From Mangifera indica (taxonomy: Eukaryota > Streptophyta > Magnoliopsida > Sapindales > Anacardiaceae), in contig NC_058151.1 of the NCBI RefSeq assembly GCF_011075055.1, positions 10,310,251-10,374,250 on the forward strand: a DNA stretch of 64,000 nucleotides. Direction: 5' to 3'. Below are positions 39,161-50,725 of the stretch, one piece after another. The translations under genes were made by a program, and so were the position numbers. The notes below the pieces were generated by a model, which had not been told where the DNA came from, searched no databases, and saw only the letters and a list, made by a program, of their open reading frames with translations. How positions within the stretch are numbered: position 1 is the first letter of the stretch; each line of letters starts with the position of its first letter.

Positions 39161-39461
39161 GTTGGGGTAGGCCGTCGGTGGAAGAGAAACTATCGGGAGG
39201 GAGAGACGACCGACAATGACCTAGAGAAAGTGAACGGGTTTTGAAACTAAACCCTAGGGGGGAAATGCGATCTTTTCAAACTTGACTTAGGAAATAAAAT
39301 GCTAGTTTTTAAACTATTAGAGGGGAAAATGAGATTAAATTTTTAGGGGTTAGGGTTCCGTTAAATTTAACCGGTTATTGGTGGATAAATGGTATTTTCA
39401 AAGTTAATGGGGGAAACTTTGAGAATTCAACATAGTTTGGGTGGGAAATAGTCCTTCGACC
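39161..39461. mobile_element. Right half of a foldback Mutator-type element
   Basis: Only one arm is present: GGCGATC-like interior, then AAACCCTAGGGGGGAAATGC, ending GGGTGGGAAATAGTCC and TTCGACC at 39461. No inverted partner precedes it. Instead block A1 stops and the half-element begins near 39161, so a deletion removed the left half and whatever followed A1. Confidence 0.75.
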
Positions 39462-39738
39462 ATTTAGATGATAAAAAAATAAATTTTTTATTTTATATAA
39501 TTATGACATTATAAATAATATTTTCATACTTAAAAAAATTTATAAAAAATAAAAAATGATAAAATATATTTTTAATATAAAAATTATATAAAATATGTCT
39601 TTAATATATTTTAGATTTAAAATTTTAAAATAATATATTTAAAATGTAAATTAAAATAAATTGTTTTTTTTAAATCTAAGTTATAGTTGAGGTGGACAGT
39701 GGAGAAAGTACAAAGGTCGAAAAAAGACTTTTGTAAGA

Positions 39739-40516
39739 GGGAAAAGGACTATTTCCCACCTAATTTTTAACCCAATCTTAAAAGCATATCTACGCCTGAT
39801 GAAAAACTCAAATACTCACATATCTCTAAATCATTGTTAAATTTTCTGTTAAATATAAGAGTAAAACTATTATTTTACTGTTTATATTCAAGTTATATAA
39901 TTTTATCGCATTTTCTCCCTTCAATTTTAAAAATTAACTTGTCCCCCCATACTTGAACTTTGAAAAGTGACTTTCACCCCCCTAAATCCCTAATTTGTTT
40001 TCACTTTCCCTCCAACCATCGGTGACAACGTGGCTGGAGGGAGAGACGACGCTTGTCGACCTTCACTGGATGATAGAGTGTCGTCCATCGTCATCCAAAG
40101 ATCTGGATGACAAAGCGTCGTCTATCATCATCCAGATTTGGATGATAGTCATCCTTCTTGGACGACGATCATCATCCAGAGGTCGACTTCTGGAAGAAAA
40201 CTCCTTCGTCCTCTGGAAGAAAACTTCTTCGTCCTCTGTCTGCCATTGCCAGAGAAAGTGGCTAGATTTTAGGGGAAAAAATGAATTTTTTAAAACTTAA
40301 TTCAGGGGACAAATATTAGTTTTTCAAATTAAAAAAGAGAAAAATGAGATAAAATTTTAATTATTTAATATTATTAATAAAATAACGAATTTGCTCCTTA
40401 ATCCTAACAGAAAATATATTAGTGGGTCCTAACAGATTAAACTTTAAGCAAGTATTTGAGTTTTTTATCAGACATGGGTATACTTTTGAAATTGGGTGGG
40501 AAATAGTTCTTTTCCC
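39739..40516. mobile_element. Foldback Mutator-type element, copy E4, with empty site in A1
   Basis: The ends are GGGAAAAGGACTATTTCCC and GGGAAATAGTTCTTTTCCC. The 9-bp TTTGTAAGA flanks it on both sides (39730-39738 and 40517-40525). The equivalent place in A1 reads CTTTCGTAAGACACCC uninterrupted (around 36758-36773). The insertion therefore occurred after the A1/A2 split. The centre (40020-40260) is rich in CGTCGT and ATCATCCAGA strings that pair with each other. The ORF at 39995-40300 is part of this centre. Confidence 0.93.
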
Positions 40517-41629
40517 TTTGTAAGATTACCCATAAAAATGCCCAAAATGGCAACGCTTTCATCTTCTTTCATTGTTTGATTTACTGCAGGAGCATATGAT
40601 ACGAGGAAGGCGCCTTCATGCACGAAATTCTCAGTAATTTAAATGAAGACAGTACATTTGAACAAATAAAGGCATTGATGAAGGAGGAGGAGGACCCAGC
40701 AATACAGATTACAGATCAATCAGGCAACTGGATGTTGCCATGTCACACGGCCGATTTCTTGGTCATACTGAATTAAAACACTGGCCAAATTTCTATATCC
40801 CACCCACCGGGTAAGGTTGGGAAATTGATTAAAATAATATACATTTTTTTATATATATGTAATTTTTTTATTATATATATTTATATTTTAAAACATTTTA
40901 AAGTTTTATATTCATTCAATCAATACTTACTTAATCAAATATAAATTCATTCAATTAAGATATAAAATTTATTCACTCATCCAACTAAGGGAGAAATATG
41001 AGATGAAAATATAAAATTTTTCGAAGATTTTGACAGTAAAAAGATTGATTGGTCAAACATCTAATCAATCAATTTATTTTTAAAAAATTGATTAATCGAA
41101 TAATTGATCGATCAACAAAACACTCAACCAACTAATTTATTTTTTAAAAATTGGTTGACCGACCAGTCAACCTATTTATCTAGCCAACCCATCCAATCAA
41201 CTTCAAATGTCAACTTAAAAAGTGATTATATTTGTATAATAGAAAAAAGTATAGTTATATATATAAAAAAACAAAAAAAAATGACTATTTTAATCAACAT
41301 CCTACAAGGTTTGGTATTATAACAAATTCTCCAATGTTATAATTTGAAAAGTTAATTTTTCACCCCCTTATCTATTTTTAATAGTAAATTCTATTACACA
41401 AAAGGTAAAAATGGTATTTTAACAAAAATTGAAAAACAATAATCATAAAATATTTAAAATTGATATATTTTTCATATTCACAATATTTACATATTCTGGT
41501 TTTCTAATTTTCTCAGTATTTTGTATTTCTCTTTTTCTCAAAATGTCAATTTCTCTCTCTCCCCTTTTTTTTCCTTTCTATTGCCGACATCTCATTACCT
41601 CATGCTCTTTATCGCTAACTCATATATTT

Positions 41630-41800
41630 TCAATAAGAATAATACTAAATGAATATATTTTGAATATATAAAATAAATACATATATAATACATAATTATA
41701 TAATTGAGTTTTATTTTATTTTTTATTCGAAATCATCTAATCATATTATGACACATTATCTGTATACTCATTTTGTATCTTCAATATATGCAAACATAAT
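41630..41800. repeat. Palindromic MITE (family P) in A2, complete
   Basis: Left arm (AATACTAAATG, TTTGAATATATAAAATAAAT) and right arm (GACACATTATCTGTATACTC) are inverted partners around ATTTTTTATTCGAAATCATC. In A1 the left arm is replaced by a long TA run. Confidence 0.6.
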
Positions 41801-42137
41801 TTTATTATTTCAATAAATATCAAATTTTATTTTTCTCTTATTTCTCTCACTAATCTATTTTTGATACATGTCAGTCTCTCTCTACTCTTTTTTTCTCTCT
41901 CATTTCCCATTATCATCTCTTCCTTCTTGCTTAACTTGAAACTAAATTAAGTCATGTGGATGTTGACACAAAACCAACCCAAATGTTTAGAGTAATGTTA
42001 TTATAGAAGAATTTGTTAGGGGTATATTCAAAAAATGTTAAAAAACAAGTATTAACAACTAAAATCCTTACATATTATTTATGGTTATATTGTATATAGT
42101 TGTATTACTTCGATTATTCTTGGTTTTAATTTAAAAT

Positions 42138-42146
<9 letters not shown>

Positions 42147-42194
<48 letters not shown>
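42147..42194. repeat. (AT)n microsatellite in block A2
   Basis: About 24 AT units; A1 has about five at the matching place (38604-38614). Confidence 0.9.
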
Positions 42195-42198
<4 letters not shown>

Positions 42199-42883
42199 TA
42201 TTTATTTAGTGAATATAAGCTTTGGTTATTGAGATTGTTGACGTGTTTTAAAAAGTCTTGCTATATAATTTATGAGTCATTCCTGAACATGGAAAATTTT
42301 TATATAATGTGTTTTATTAAAGCATAATGGGGTATTTTGGGAGAAGAAATTGAAACGCTTAAAACACTTTTGAGATTGAAAACAGTAAACAATTTCAAGT
42401 CAATCCAAAAATTTTTCAAGTTGAGTTTTGGTTAAAAGATATTGACACAATTTTAATTTGGAATGAATAATATTGAAGGTTTTTTACTTAAAACACGAAC
42501 TATTAAGTTTATGTTCATTCATCTCTTTCTATTCTTGCTCCCACTCATTTCTTTCCAATTTAAGTGAATGTAAATCTAAAGTTATTGGTAAATTTTCCTA
42601 AAAAAAATTGAAAAATGGAAGAGTGGTAGTAAAGATACCAAGAGAAGAAGGGTGGCCAATGATAAAAAATGATTAGAGAAGAAGGATAATCAATGATATT
42701 GATAATAAAAAAAATAAGAGAAGAAAAAGGATAACTAATCGTGATGTTGCTGATGAAGATGACAAGAAGAGAAAAAGAAAAATTCATGTTAGCAATAAAG
42801 AACTATAGATGGTGGGAGGAAAAGGAATACGAAAAGAACAAATAATTTTTTTTTTCAAAAATAAAAGTAATAAATTATAGAGT

Positions 42884-43045
42884 AAAACTATACATATCAA
42901 TTTTAAAAACATAAATAGGTATACAGTTATACATATCATCACATGATTAGAAGTTACTTTATTCTTAATTTGAAATTATTTAATCATATAGTGACATATA
43001 TAGTATATACCTATTTATATATTTAAAGTTGGTATATATAGTTTT
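42884..43045. repeat. Palindromic MITE (family P) in C1, nearly perfect hairpin
   Basis: 162 bp from AAAACTATACATATC to GGTATATATAGTTTT. The two arms pair along almost their whole length around a TTATTCTTAATTTGAAATTA centre, through AACATAAATAGGTATAC and its complement. Same-family copies appear in C2 and at 49.1 kb. No transposase. Confidence 0.75.
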
Positions 43046-44297
43046 ATTATAAATGATAATTATCATTATAAAAAAATAAATTAGTAAATTAAATATTATT
43101 AAAGGATAATTTGATTAATTAAAGTTTTATTTTTGATAGACCTATTTTTATAATTTTAATAAAATTAAAAGATATATTTATAATTAAAATTTGTCTGAAA
43201 TGATGAGGTTATTTTTGTTATTATATTGGAAAGGATAAAACAATTATTTACATTAAAACCAAATAGAATTTATTAATAGAATTGGATAATAGACAAGAAA
43301 GAAGATTTTTCAATCTTAATTGAAAAAAATTAGTCATTTCACCAAACCTTGGGTGGGAAGAGAATTGGCCAATAAAATAAAAAAGTTTCGGATTTTTGTA
43401 GTCCTTCCTGCATGGGATAAAAATATGATAGCGGTGTTTGGACAAACCAACAAGAATCAAGCTTGATTTTGTCCATTAGCTAAGGTTTGCTTGCAAGTGT
43501 TGCAAAACCGAATCTCATACAACAACAACAACGCTAGTATAATTGGGCCTTTATAGGATTTGAGCAAGTTTGGTTTGATTTAACTTAATTTAAATTTGAA
43601 TTAAAAAGATCTAATTTATTTTTTAAATTAAACTAAATTTGAGTTAAAAAGTATTCAATTTAATTTAATTTAAATCATAGTTTAAATTAGTAATTCAAAT
43701 TCATGATTTAATTTAGTTCGAATTAATAGTTTGAATCAATTCAAATTAGTAGTTCAAATTTATATCTTGTTTCGGTTCAAATTTATTATTCGAATAGATA
43801 ATTTTGAATATTATTTAAATAAAATAACATTGTTTTATTAACAAAATATAAATTTGAATCATAAATCTGAGTCATAAATTTGAAATATGAGTTCATACTG
43901 AACTAAGTTACAAATTCAAACTATGAAATCAAACCAAATCACGCTTAACCATTTTTCATTCGAGTTAAACTTAATTTTAAATCAACTAATTTAAATCAAA
44001 TCATTTTTCACTTGAGCTAAAATATATTTAAACTTCATTTAACTTGCGTCCACCTCTATGTATAATGGCCATGAAACCAATTATTAAATTATTAGATTAT
44101 TTTTTCAATGTGATTGATTCATTCATTTAAAAAAAAATCTGTCTAAGTGGAGTTGGTTGTCATAAAAAACAAAAAACCAAAAAACTTAAAAAAGGGTCTA
44201 CATATTACAGTATATATAGATATAAAAAAATTCATGTAGTTGAGTTTAAATATTAATATTTTTGATGTGTGATTGTTAATGAAGTAAAGTATTGATG

Positions 44298-44317
44298 TGA
44301 CGTCAATTTATATAAAA
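44298..44317 (+). promoter_or_regulatory. TGACGTCA plus TATATAAAA promoter-like module in C1
   Basis: A palindromic TGACGTCA (the bZIP/CRE-type site) is followed four bases later by TATATAAAA. The pair is kept in C2 although flanking bases differ. Foldback element E5 starts 30 bases after the TATA-like box. No gene follows, so promoter function is only a possibility. Confidence 0.35.
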
Positions 44318-44346
44318 ACTCCGAAGCTACTGCCATGTTTTCCTTA

Positions 44347-45040
44347 GGCCAAATTACAAGGCATATTGAAATTTTAAAATATTTTAATATTAATTTTTGA
44401 AATCTTAAATATCTGTTTATAAGTAAAATTATTATTTAATAAAAAATTTAAAAATAAAAAATTTATTATTTTTTCACTTAAGTTTTAAAAACTAATAAAT
44501 TCACCTCAACCTAAAATTTTTAAATTTTAAAAAGTAGCATTATCCCTTCTAAAACTTAAGATTTCTTCCTCCTAACTTTGACCACCGACGATAACACTTT
44601 CAGTCCTAATCCTTAGAGAAAAGTTAGATCATCTTTCCCTAAGCCACATCACTTGAAAATCTAGATGAAAATCTTCTGAAAATCCAAATAATTTTCGCTT
44701 AGGCAATTTTCAGACAATGTCCAAAAGATTAGTCTAGACATTGTCGCCAGAGAAGAATTGTTTAAATTCGACAATCATCGAAGACAGAGATGGTGGTCAG
44801 AGAGGGTTTCAAGAGAAAATGTGATTTTTTAAAACTGAAAAAAATTATGCAATGGTGAAATGTTAGTTTTTAAAACCAAAGAAAAAATTAAATTAATTAT
44901 ATAGTTTTTTAATGATATTATTAAAAAGATGGTTTTGCCTTAATTTTAATTGAATTTTTTAACAAAATTTTATTGTATTTAGTTTCTTAAAAGTTGGAGG
45001 AGTCACTTTGGGACCTTGGGTAGGAACAAGTGTTTTGGCC
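44347..45040. mobile_element. Foldback Mutator-type element, copy E5 in C1
   Basis: It lies between perfect 9-bp repeats TTTTCCTTA (44338-44346 and 45041-45049). The left end is GGCCAAATTAC, the right end AAGTGTTTTGGCC. Inverted arms of about 230 bp include TTTTAAAAACTAATAAATTC near the left and the complement AAATGTTAGTTTTTAAAACC near the right. The same insertion with the same target repeat is in C2, so it predates the C duplication. Confidence 0.9.
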
Positions 45041-45330
45041 TTTTCCTTATTCTTAGTGGTCAAGTATTTACATTTGGGCATGGGCGTTGGTTGAAAGGGA
45101 CAGACAATACTCAGACAACTTAGCAAAAAACCAATTACTAATTAAATATGAATACTATTCTTTCCAAATGATTCCATACACATCTTCAATCGTTAAAGTT
45201 TGTAATGCCAACATTTCATGGTTAATTGGAAGAATCAAATGATTTCATTCTTGATTTTACGTAATTAATATTTAATTGCAATGACAGCTTTTTGCTCGTC
45301 TTGCATATAGGCCTACCATTTTCCCATAAA

Positions 45331-45591
45331 AATTAGGTTTTAGTTGGAGTGAAGTGAATACAATTTCTTTTTGTATAATATAGATATATAGATAACGTAT
45401 TATTATATCATTTAATATTATTTTATTTTTAATTTAAAATTATCTAATTATATAATTTCATATCATCTGTATACATAAATTATATATTAAAAGTGTATAT
45501 GTATATATTATAGATGTATATTTAATTTGAGTACACAGATAATATATATTTATGTGTGTTATTGCATAATTAAGTGTTATTTTATTTTTAA
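45331..45591. repeat. Family P palindromic sequence, two incomplete copies
   Basis: Family strings TAATTTAAAATTATCTAATTA (shortened here) and AAGTGTTATTTTATTTTTAA are present. The second copy ends exactly where the half foldback element begins at 45592, so that element probably inserted into it. Confidence 0.5.
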
Positions 45592-46150
45592 GGCTAAAGG
45601 ACTATTTCCCACCCAAGTTTTAGCATAATCTTAAAATTCCACCCATGCAAGTTCAAAACCCCAAAATCCTACCCATGAATTATTAATATGGATGATATCT
45701 ATTAAGGTAAGGTTAAAATGATAGATTTACTCTTATAAAGTGAAATGACACAAATGCCCTTCCATATATATAATTAAAATGAAATGACAAAAATTCCACC
45801 TAAGATTTGAAAACTTGTATTTCCTCCCTAGAGTTTTAATTTTTCAAGCAATCTCTCCCTTTCTGACAAACTCTCCCTCTCCATCAACCTCCAACTATCT
45901 CTCTCCCTTTTTTCGATATCATCCTCATTGCAGAAGAGGAAACTTTGTTTGGACAAACTCATCTTCGTCACTCGAAGATCAAATCTCATCATCGATTCAG
46001 TCCTATCATCACTTCAATCTCATCGTAGATCGAAGATTCGGTTGCATCGTCGTTTAACAAAGATGATTTCTCATCTTCATCAACTTATCTGGTAGACGAA
46101 GACAATTCGTTTTCGTCTAGACGAAGTTTTGTCTTCCTTGATAAGACAAG
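45592..46150. mobile_element. Left half of a foldback Mutator-type element
   Basis: It starts GGCTAAAGGACTATTTCCC and runs through TTCCTCCCTAGAGTTTTAAT into a centre of CATCGTCGTTT and GACGAAGACAATTCG strings. The right arm is missing. At about 46150 the sequence changes to the start of block C2. This is the mirror image of the half-element that ends block A1. Confidence 0.75.
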
Positions 46151-46239
46151 CTTATATTTATATATGTATATATAATAAGAGAAGAAAGAAGATTACCAAC
46201 TATGAATTCTAATTATTAGTTTAAAATATTTATAAGACA

Positions 46240-48910
46240 CAAACTTCATATATATAATGAAAATAATAAAAGAAGAAAGAGGATAACCAACCGTGATGTT
46301 ACTGGTGAAAATAACAAGAAGAGAAAAAGGAAAATCCTTGGTTAACAATAAAAAACTATAGATGATGGGAGGAAAAGGAATACAAAGAGAACAAATAAAA
46401 ATATTTTTTCAAAAATTAAAGTAACAAAATTATAGAGTAATACTATGCTACCTACTTTAAATATATAAACAGATACATAGTTATGTATCTTATTATGTGA
46501 TTGAAAGTTACATTATTTTTAATTTAAAATTATCCAATTATATGATGAGATATATAATATATATCTATTTATATATGTAAAATAGATACACATAGTTTTA
46601 TTATAAATGACAATTATAATTATTAAAAAAAATAAATTAGTAAATTAAATATTATTAAAGGATGATTTGATTAATTAAAGTTTTATTTTTGATAGAACTA
46701 TTTTTATAATTATAATAAAATTAAAAGATATATTAATAATTAAAATTTGTATGAAATGATGAGGTTATTTTTGTCATTATATTGGAAAGGATAAAACAAT
46801 TATTTACTTTGAAACCAAATGGAATTTATTAACAAAATTAGATCACAGATAGAACATTAGATTTTTCACTCTTAAATGATAGATATTTTCATTTCACCAA
46901 ACTTTGGGTGGGGAATAGAATTGGCCAATAAAATAAAAGAGTTTCGGATTTTTGTAGTCCTCCCCGCATGGGATAAAAATATGATAGCAGTGTCTATAAT
47001 AATGTGACCAACCAACAAGAATCAAGCTTCCATTAGCTAAGATTTGCTTGCAAATGTTGTACTACGAATCTCATACAACAACACTGCTATAACGAGGCCT
47101 GGATAGGATTTTAACGATTCCATTTAATTTAGCTCAATTTAAATTTATTAAAATAAATTTAAATTAAAAAATTTAATTTATTTTTTAAATTATATTAAAT
47201 TTGAGTTAAAAGATATTTAATTTAATTTAGTTTAAATTCATATTTTAAATTAATAATTAGAATTCGTAATTGAATTGATGGTTCGAATTTGTATCTTGGT
47301 TTAATTTTAAATATTATTTAAATAAAATGATATCGTTTTATTAATAAAACATAAACTTAAGTCATAAATCTGAATTATAAATTCAAATTGAATCAATTTA
47401 CAACTACAAAATCGAGTTAAATTCAAACTAAATTAAGTTAAATTATTTTTTATTTAAATTATACTTAATTTTGATTTAATAAACTTAAATTGAATCAATT
47501 TATACTCAAATTAAGAGGTGTCATAGTTAAATATAGTTTATATTTACCCAGACCAATTATTAAATTTAAATATTACTTATTCGGTGTAATTAACTTAACC
47601 CAAAAGGAATGATCAGTTTGTGTGAGTCGGTTGTCATAAAAAAAACCCAAAAACTTATAAAAGGGTCCACATATTATAGTATATATAGATATGAAAAATT
47701 CATGTAGTTGAGTCTTAAATATTAATATTTTTTATGTGTGATTGTTAATGAAGTAAAATATTGATGTGACGTCAATTTATATAAAAATTCTGAAGCTACT
47801 GCTGTGTTTTCCTTAGGCCAAATGTCTATGTTGTAGTTTCAAACCGGTCTCCTTTAACTTTAAAAAATTTCAACACTTATTTATAAATAAAATTTTATTA
47901 AAAATTTTATTTAAAATTAAAGATAAAATTATTATTTAAAAAAATATAAAATTTATTTTTCCCTCTTAAGTTTTAAAAACTAATAACTTCACTCATACTT
48001 AAAATTTTTAAACTTTAAAAATAAGCATTCTCCCCCTCCCTGTCCCCCAAAACTTAAGGTTTTCTTCCTCTAAACTTTGGTCATTGGTGACGACGTTTTC
48101 AATCGTAAGCCTTAAAAAAAAGTCTAAACATCTCTTTCTAAGCGACATCACCTGAAAATTTAGATGAAAATCTTATGAAAATCTAGAAAATTTTCGTTTG
48201 GACATAGTTGTCAGACAAAAATTGCATGGATTTCCAGATGATTTTGGTTTGAAAATTTAACTTTCGGTGGTCGGATGATGAGAAGATTTAATGACAATAG
48301 TTTAGAGTGGATTCAACAGTCATCGAAGACAAAGATTATGGCCAGAGAGGGTTTGAGAGAGAATACGATTTTTTAAAATTGAAAAAATTTATGCAGGAGT
48401 GAAATATTAGTTTTTAAAACTTAAAAAATAAATAAAATTAATTATATAATTTTTTAATAATACTATTAAAAAGATGATTTTATTTTTTATTTTTAATTAA
48501 ATTTTAATAAAATTTTATTTAAATAGATATTTAAATTTTTAGAAGATGAAGGGAGCTACATTGGGACATAGGGTAGGAACAAGTGTTTTGGCCTTTTCCT
48601 TATTCTTAGTAGCCAAGTATTTACATTTGGGCACGGGCGTTGGTTGAAAGGGACAGATATGACTCGAAGACAACTTAGCAAAAAGCCAATTACTAATTAA
48701 ATATGAATACTATTCTTTCCAAATGAGACCATGCACATCTTCAATCGTTTAAAGTCTGTAGTGCCAGCATTTTCCAGGTTGATTGGAAGAATCAAATGAT
48801 TTCATTCTTGATTTTAGGTAAATTAATATTTAATTGCAATGACAGCTCTTGCTCGTCCTGTGTATCGGCCAACTATTTTCCCATACAAATTAGTTTTTAG
48901 TTGTAGCAAC
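46240..48910. repeat. Duplicated block C, copy C2
   Basis: Second copy of 42700-45330, same orientation. A short extra copy of its first 35 bases (AATAAGAGAAGAAAGAAGAT) lies at 46168-46205. It keeps the family P palindrome (about 46440-46604), the TGACGTCA module (47767-47786) and foldback element E6. It is not preceded by a block A. Confidence 0.85.
47816..48593. mobile_element. Foldback Mutator-type element, copy E6 in C2
   Basis: It sits between TTTTCCTTA repeats (47807-47815 and 48594-48602), identical in place to E5 of C1. It is about 85 bp longer, mainly within the centre (48040-48330). Confidence 0.9.
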
Positions 48911-48914
48911 ACTA

Positions 48915-49285
48915 CATAAATATATATATTTTATATAATTTAAATATATAAATAATATATTATTATTTGATTAAATATTATTTTATTTTTAATTTAAAAT
49001 TATTTAATTATATAATTTTATATATAAATTATATATAAATTATATATAAAAAATATGTATATATAATTTTATTATTTTAATTAGTCTGTTTGATGGATAT
49101 ATTTAGAAGAATAATATTATACATATTTATTTTGAATACACAAATAGATACACATTTATGCATATTATCACATAATTGAGTGTTATTTTATTCTTAATTC
49201 AAAATCACTCAATCACATGATGACACATGTAAATATATATATCAATTTATGTATTTAAAATAAGTATATATAGTATTTACTATAT
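48915..49285. repeat. Two adjacent palindromic MITE copies (family P)
   Basis: The first spans about 48915-49085 and has TTAATTTAAAATTATTTAAT. The second is about 49120-49285 and pairs ACACAAATAGATACAC with GATGACACATGTAAAT-type sequence around TTATTCTTAATTCAAAATCA. Confidence 0.55.
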
Positions 49286-50720
49286 GCATACAAATTTTCA
49301 ACAAAACTGAAATTTAAATTTATGATGTTAATGGATGAATTGCTTTCTTAATCATTTTTTATTCAATTTTAGAAATAATTAACTTTTAATAAATAAAAGC
49401 TTTTGAGTATTTGATTTCTTAATTTTTTAAATTGTTTTAACTTTCAAAAAGTAATGTATAATAAATGTAACTTTTTTATCTTTTAATTATATTTAATATT
49501 TTACTTTCAAATATAAAAAAAAAAATTAAAAACACTGTTAATTATCTGGAGAGTTGTCGGACAGCAGTGCCCCGATGGGCCGACGGAATTGCCAGTGGAG
49601 CATCCCGCATCCGTCGCTGATGGTGTCTGCCCTGCCCACCACCAAAGACACAACTCTATTGGCCAATTTAAAAATTGTATATATATTTTATATTATTTAA
49701 TTAATTTAATTAATTATAAAATATTATAATTTTTTTAAACCTTCGAGTGTTTTTAGTAATTACACAACTCCTGAATTCTAAAAGCTATAATTTACTATTT
49801 TTGAAATCTTTTTCATAAAATATATTATTTATTATCAAACATTTTTTTTATCTCCGATCATGAGGAAAATGATTACAAATTTATGGTTTAGATTTGAATT
49901 AAGTAATATTCAAATTTGAGTCTATTTGTATGAAATTAAACTCGAATCGAGTTTTTAGTTATCTCATTATAAAAATAATACTATTTTAATATATATTAAT
50001 CAAAATGATATTATTTTGTATCAAATATTTTAAACGCACGAGTTTGATAAGCTGAACATCATAAAATTTAAGCTCAAATTTGAATATATTGAACTTTAGA
50101 AGTTGAACTCGAACTCGCTTAAATTAAATTCATTTAAGCTGAGTTTGATTTCAAATTTAAATAAATTTGACTCGAATATAACTTAAACAAATCTATACTA
50201 AGAATAAAATGAGAAACTTCTTCAACCTTAATAAACCGATAACATTTTAAATTAAAATGTGCATAAATAAATTCTTCAAAATTATTAGTATAAATTAAAA
50301 TGATAATAAAATAACATGATTATTTATTTATTTTTATTTTAAAATTATTCAAAATTTTATAAATAAATTTGTATAATTTATTTATATATAAAATTACCCA
50401 AACATATTACCACCAAAGACAAATTTGCCCCCAGTAAAAGATGCGTAGACTGAACAGCCTTAATTATCACGCCTAATTAACCGCAACTGTACAGAGCTGA
50501 AGGTTCCTTTACTGTTATTATTATTATTGTTTTAAAAATAAATTTTAATACACGCAACTTCAACAGCATTAAGCCCGTTTCTCTGTCTTCAGTCTCCTTC
50601 ACTTCCTGAAACTCACGCATGAAATTGTCCTTTTTTTCTGTTTCATCACCGCCTCCCTTCTTCTTTATCCACTCCATTTAACATCTTACATTTATCCTTT
50701 CAGCTTGTATTCGTAAACGA
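49286..50720. other. Upstream region of the LRR receptor kinase
   Basis: It holds a GC-rich island at 49545-49662 and a dispersed repeat at about 49890-50200 (also at 55965-56255). The last 200 bases before the ATG are less AT-rich and form the likely leader (50530-50725). The minus ORF at 50477-50677 overlaps this leader and is not supported. Confidence 0.45.
49890..50200. repeat. Dispersed repeat with CTCGAA motifs, copy 1
   Basis: It contains AATAATACTATTTTAATATA and GAGTTTGATAAGCTGAACAT. The segment at 55965-56255 has the matching AATAATACCATTTTAATACG and AAGTTTGACAAACTGAACAC in the same orientation. The copies bracket the kinase and the TIFY fragment. Confidence 0.6.
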
Positions 50721-50725
50721 TAACA

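Larger units (their letters stand above)
39465..42790. repeat. Duplicated block A, copy A2
   Basis: Second copy of the block at 36525-39160, in the same orientation. It contains a foldback element (39739-40516) not present in A1, a complete family P palindrome near 41630-41800, a family D repeat at 41930-42560 and a 48-bp TA run at 42147-42194. It runs directly into block C1, which A1 does not. Confidence 0.85.
42700..45330. repeat. Duplicated block C, copy C1
   Basis: It matches 46240-48910 (C2) over its length with small indels, about 3.5 kb apart. Shared landmarks are GGTGGGAGGAAAAGGAAT (42812 and 46358), ATGGGATAAAAATATGATAG (43413 and 46969), TGACGTCA (44298 and 47767) and GTGTTTTGGCCTTTTCC (45030 and 48583). 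It contains a family P palindrome, the end of another foldback element near 43368, a Leu/Phe-poor AT-rich dispersed repeat at 43590-44010 and foldback element E5. No gene found. Confidence 0.85.
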
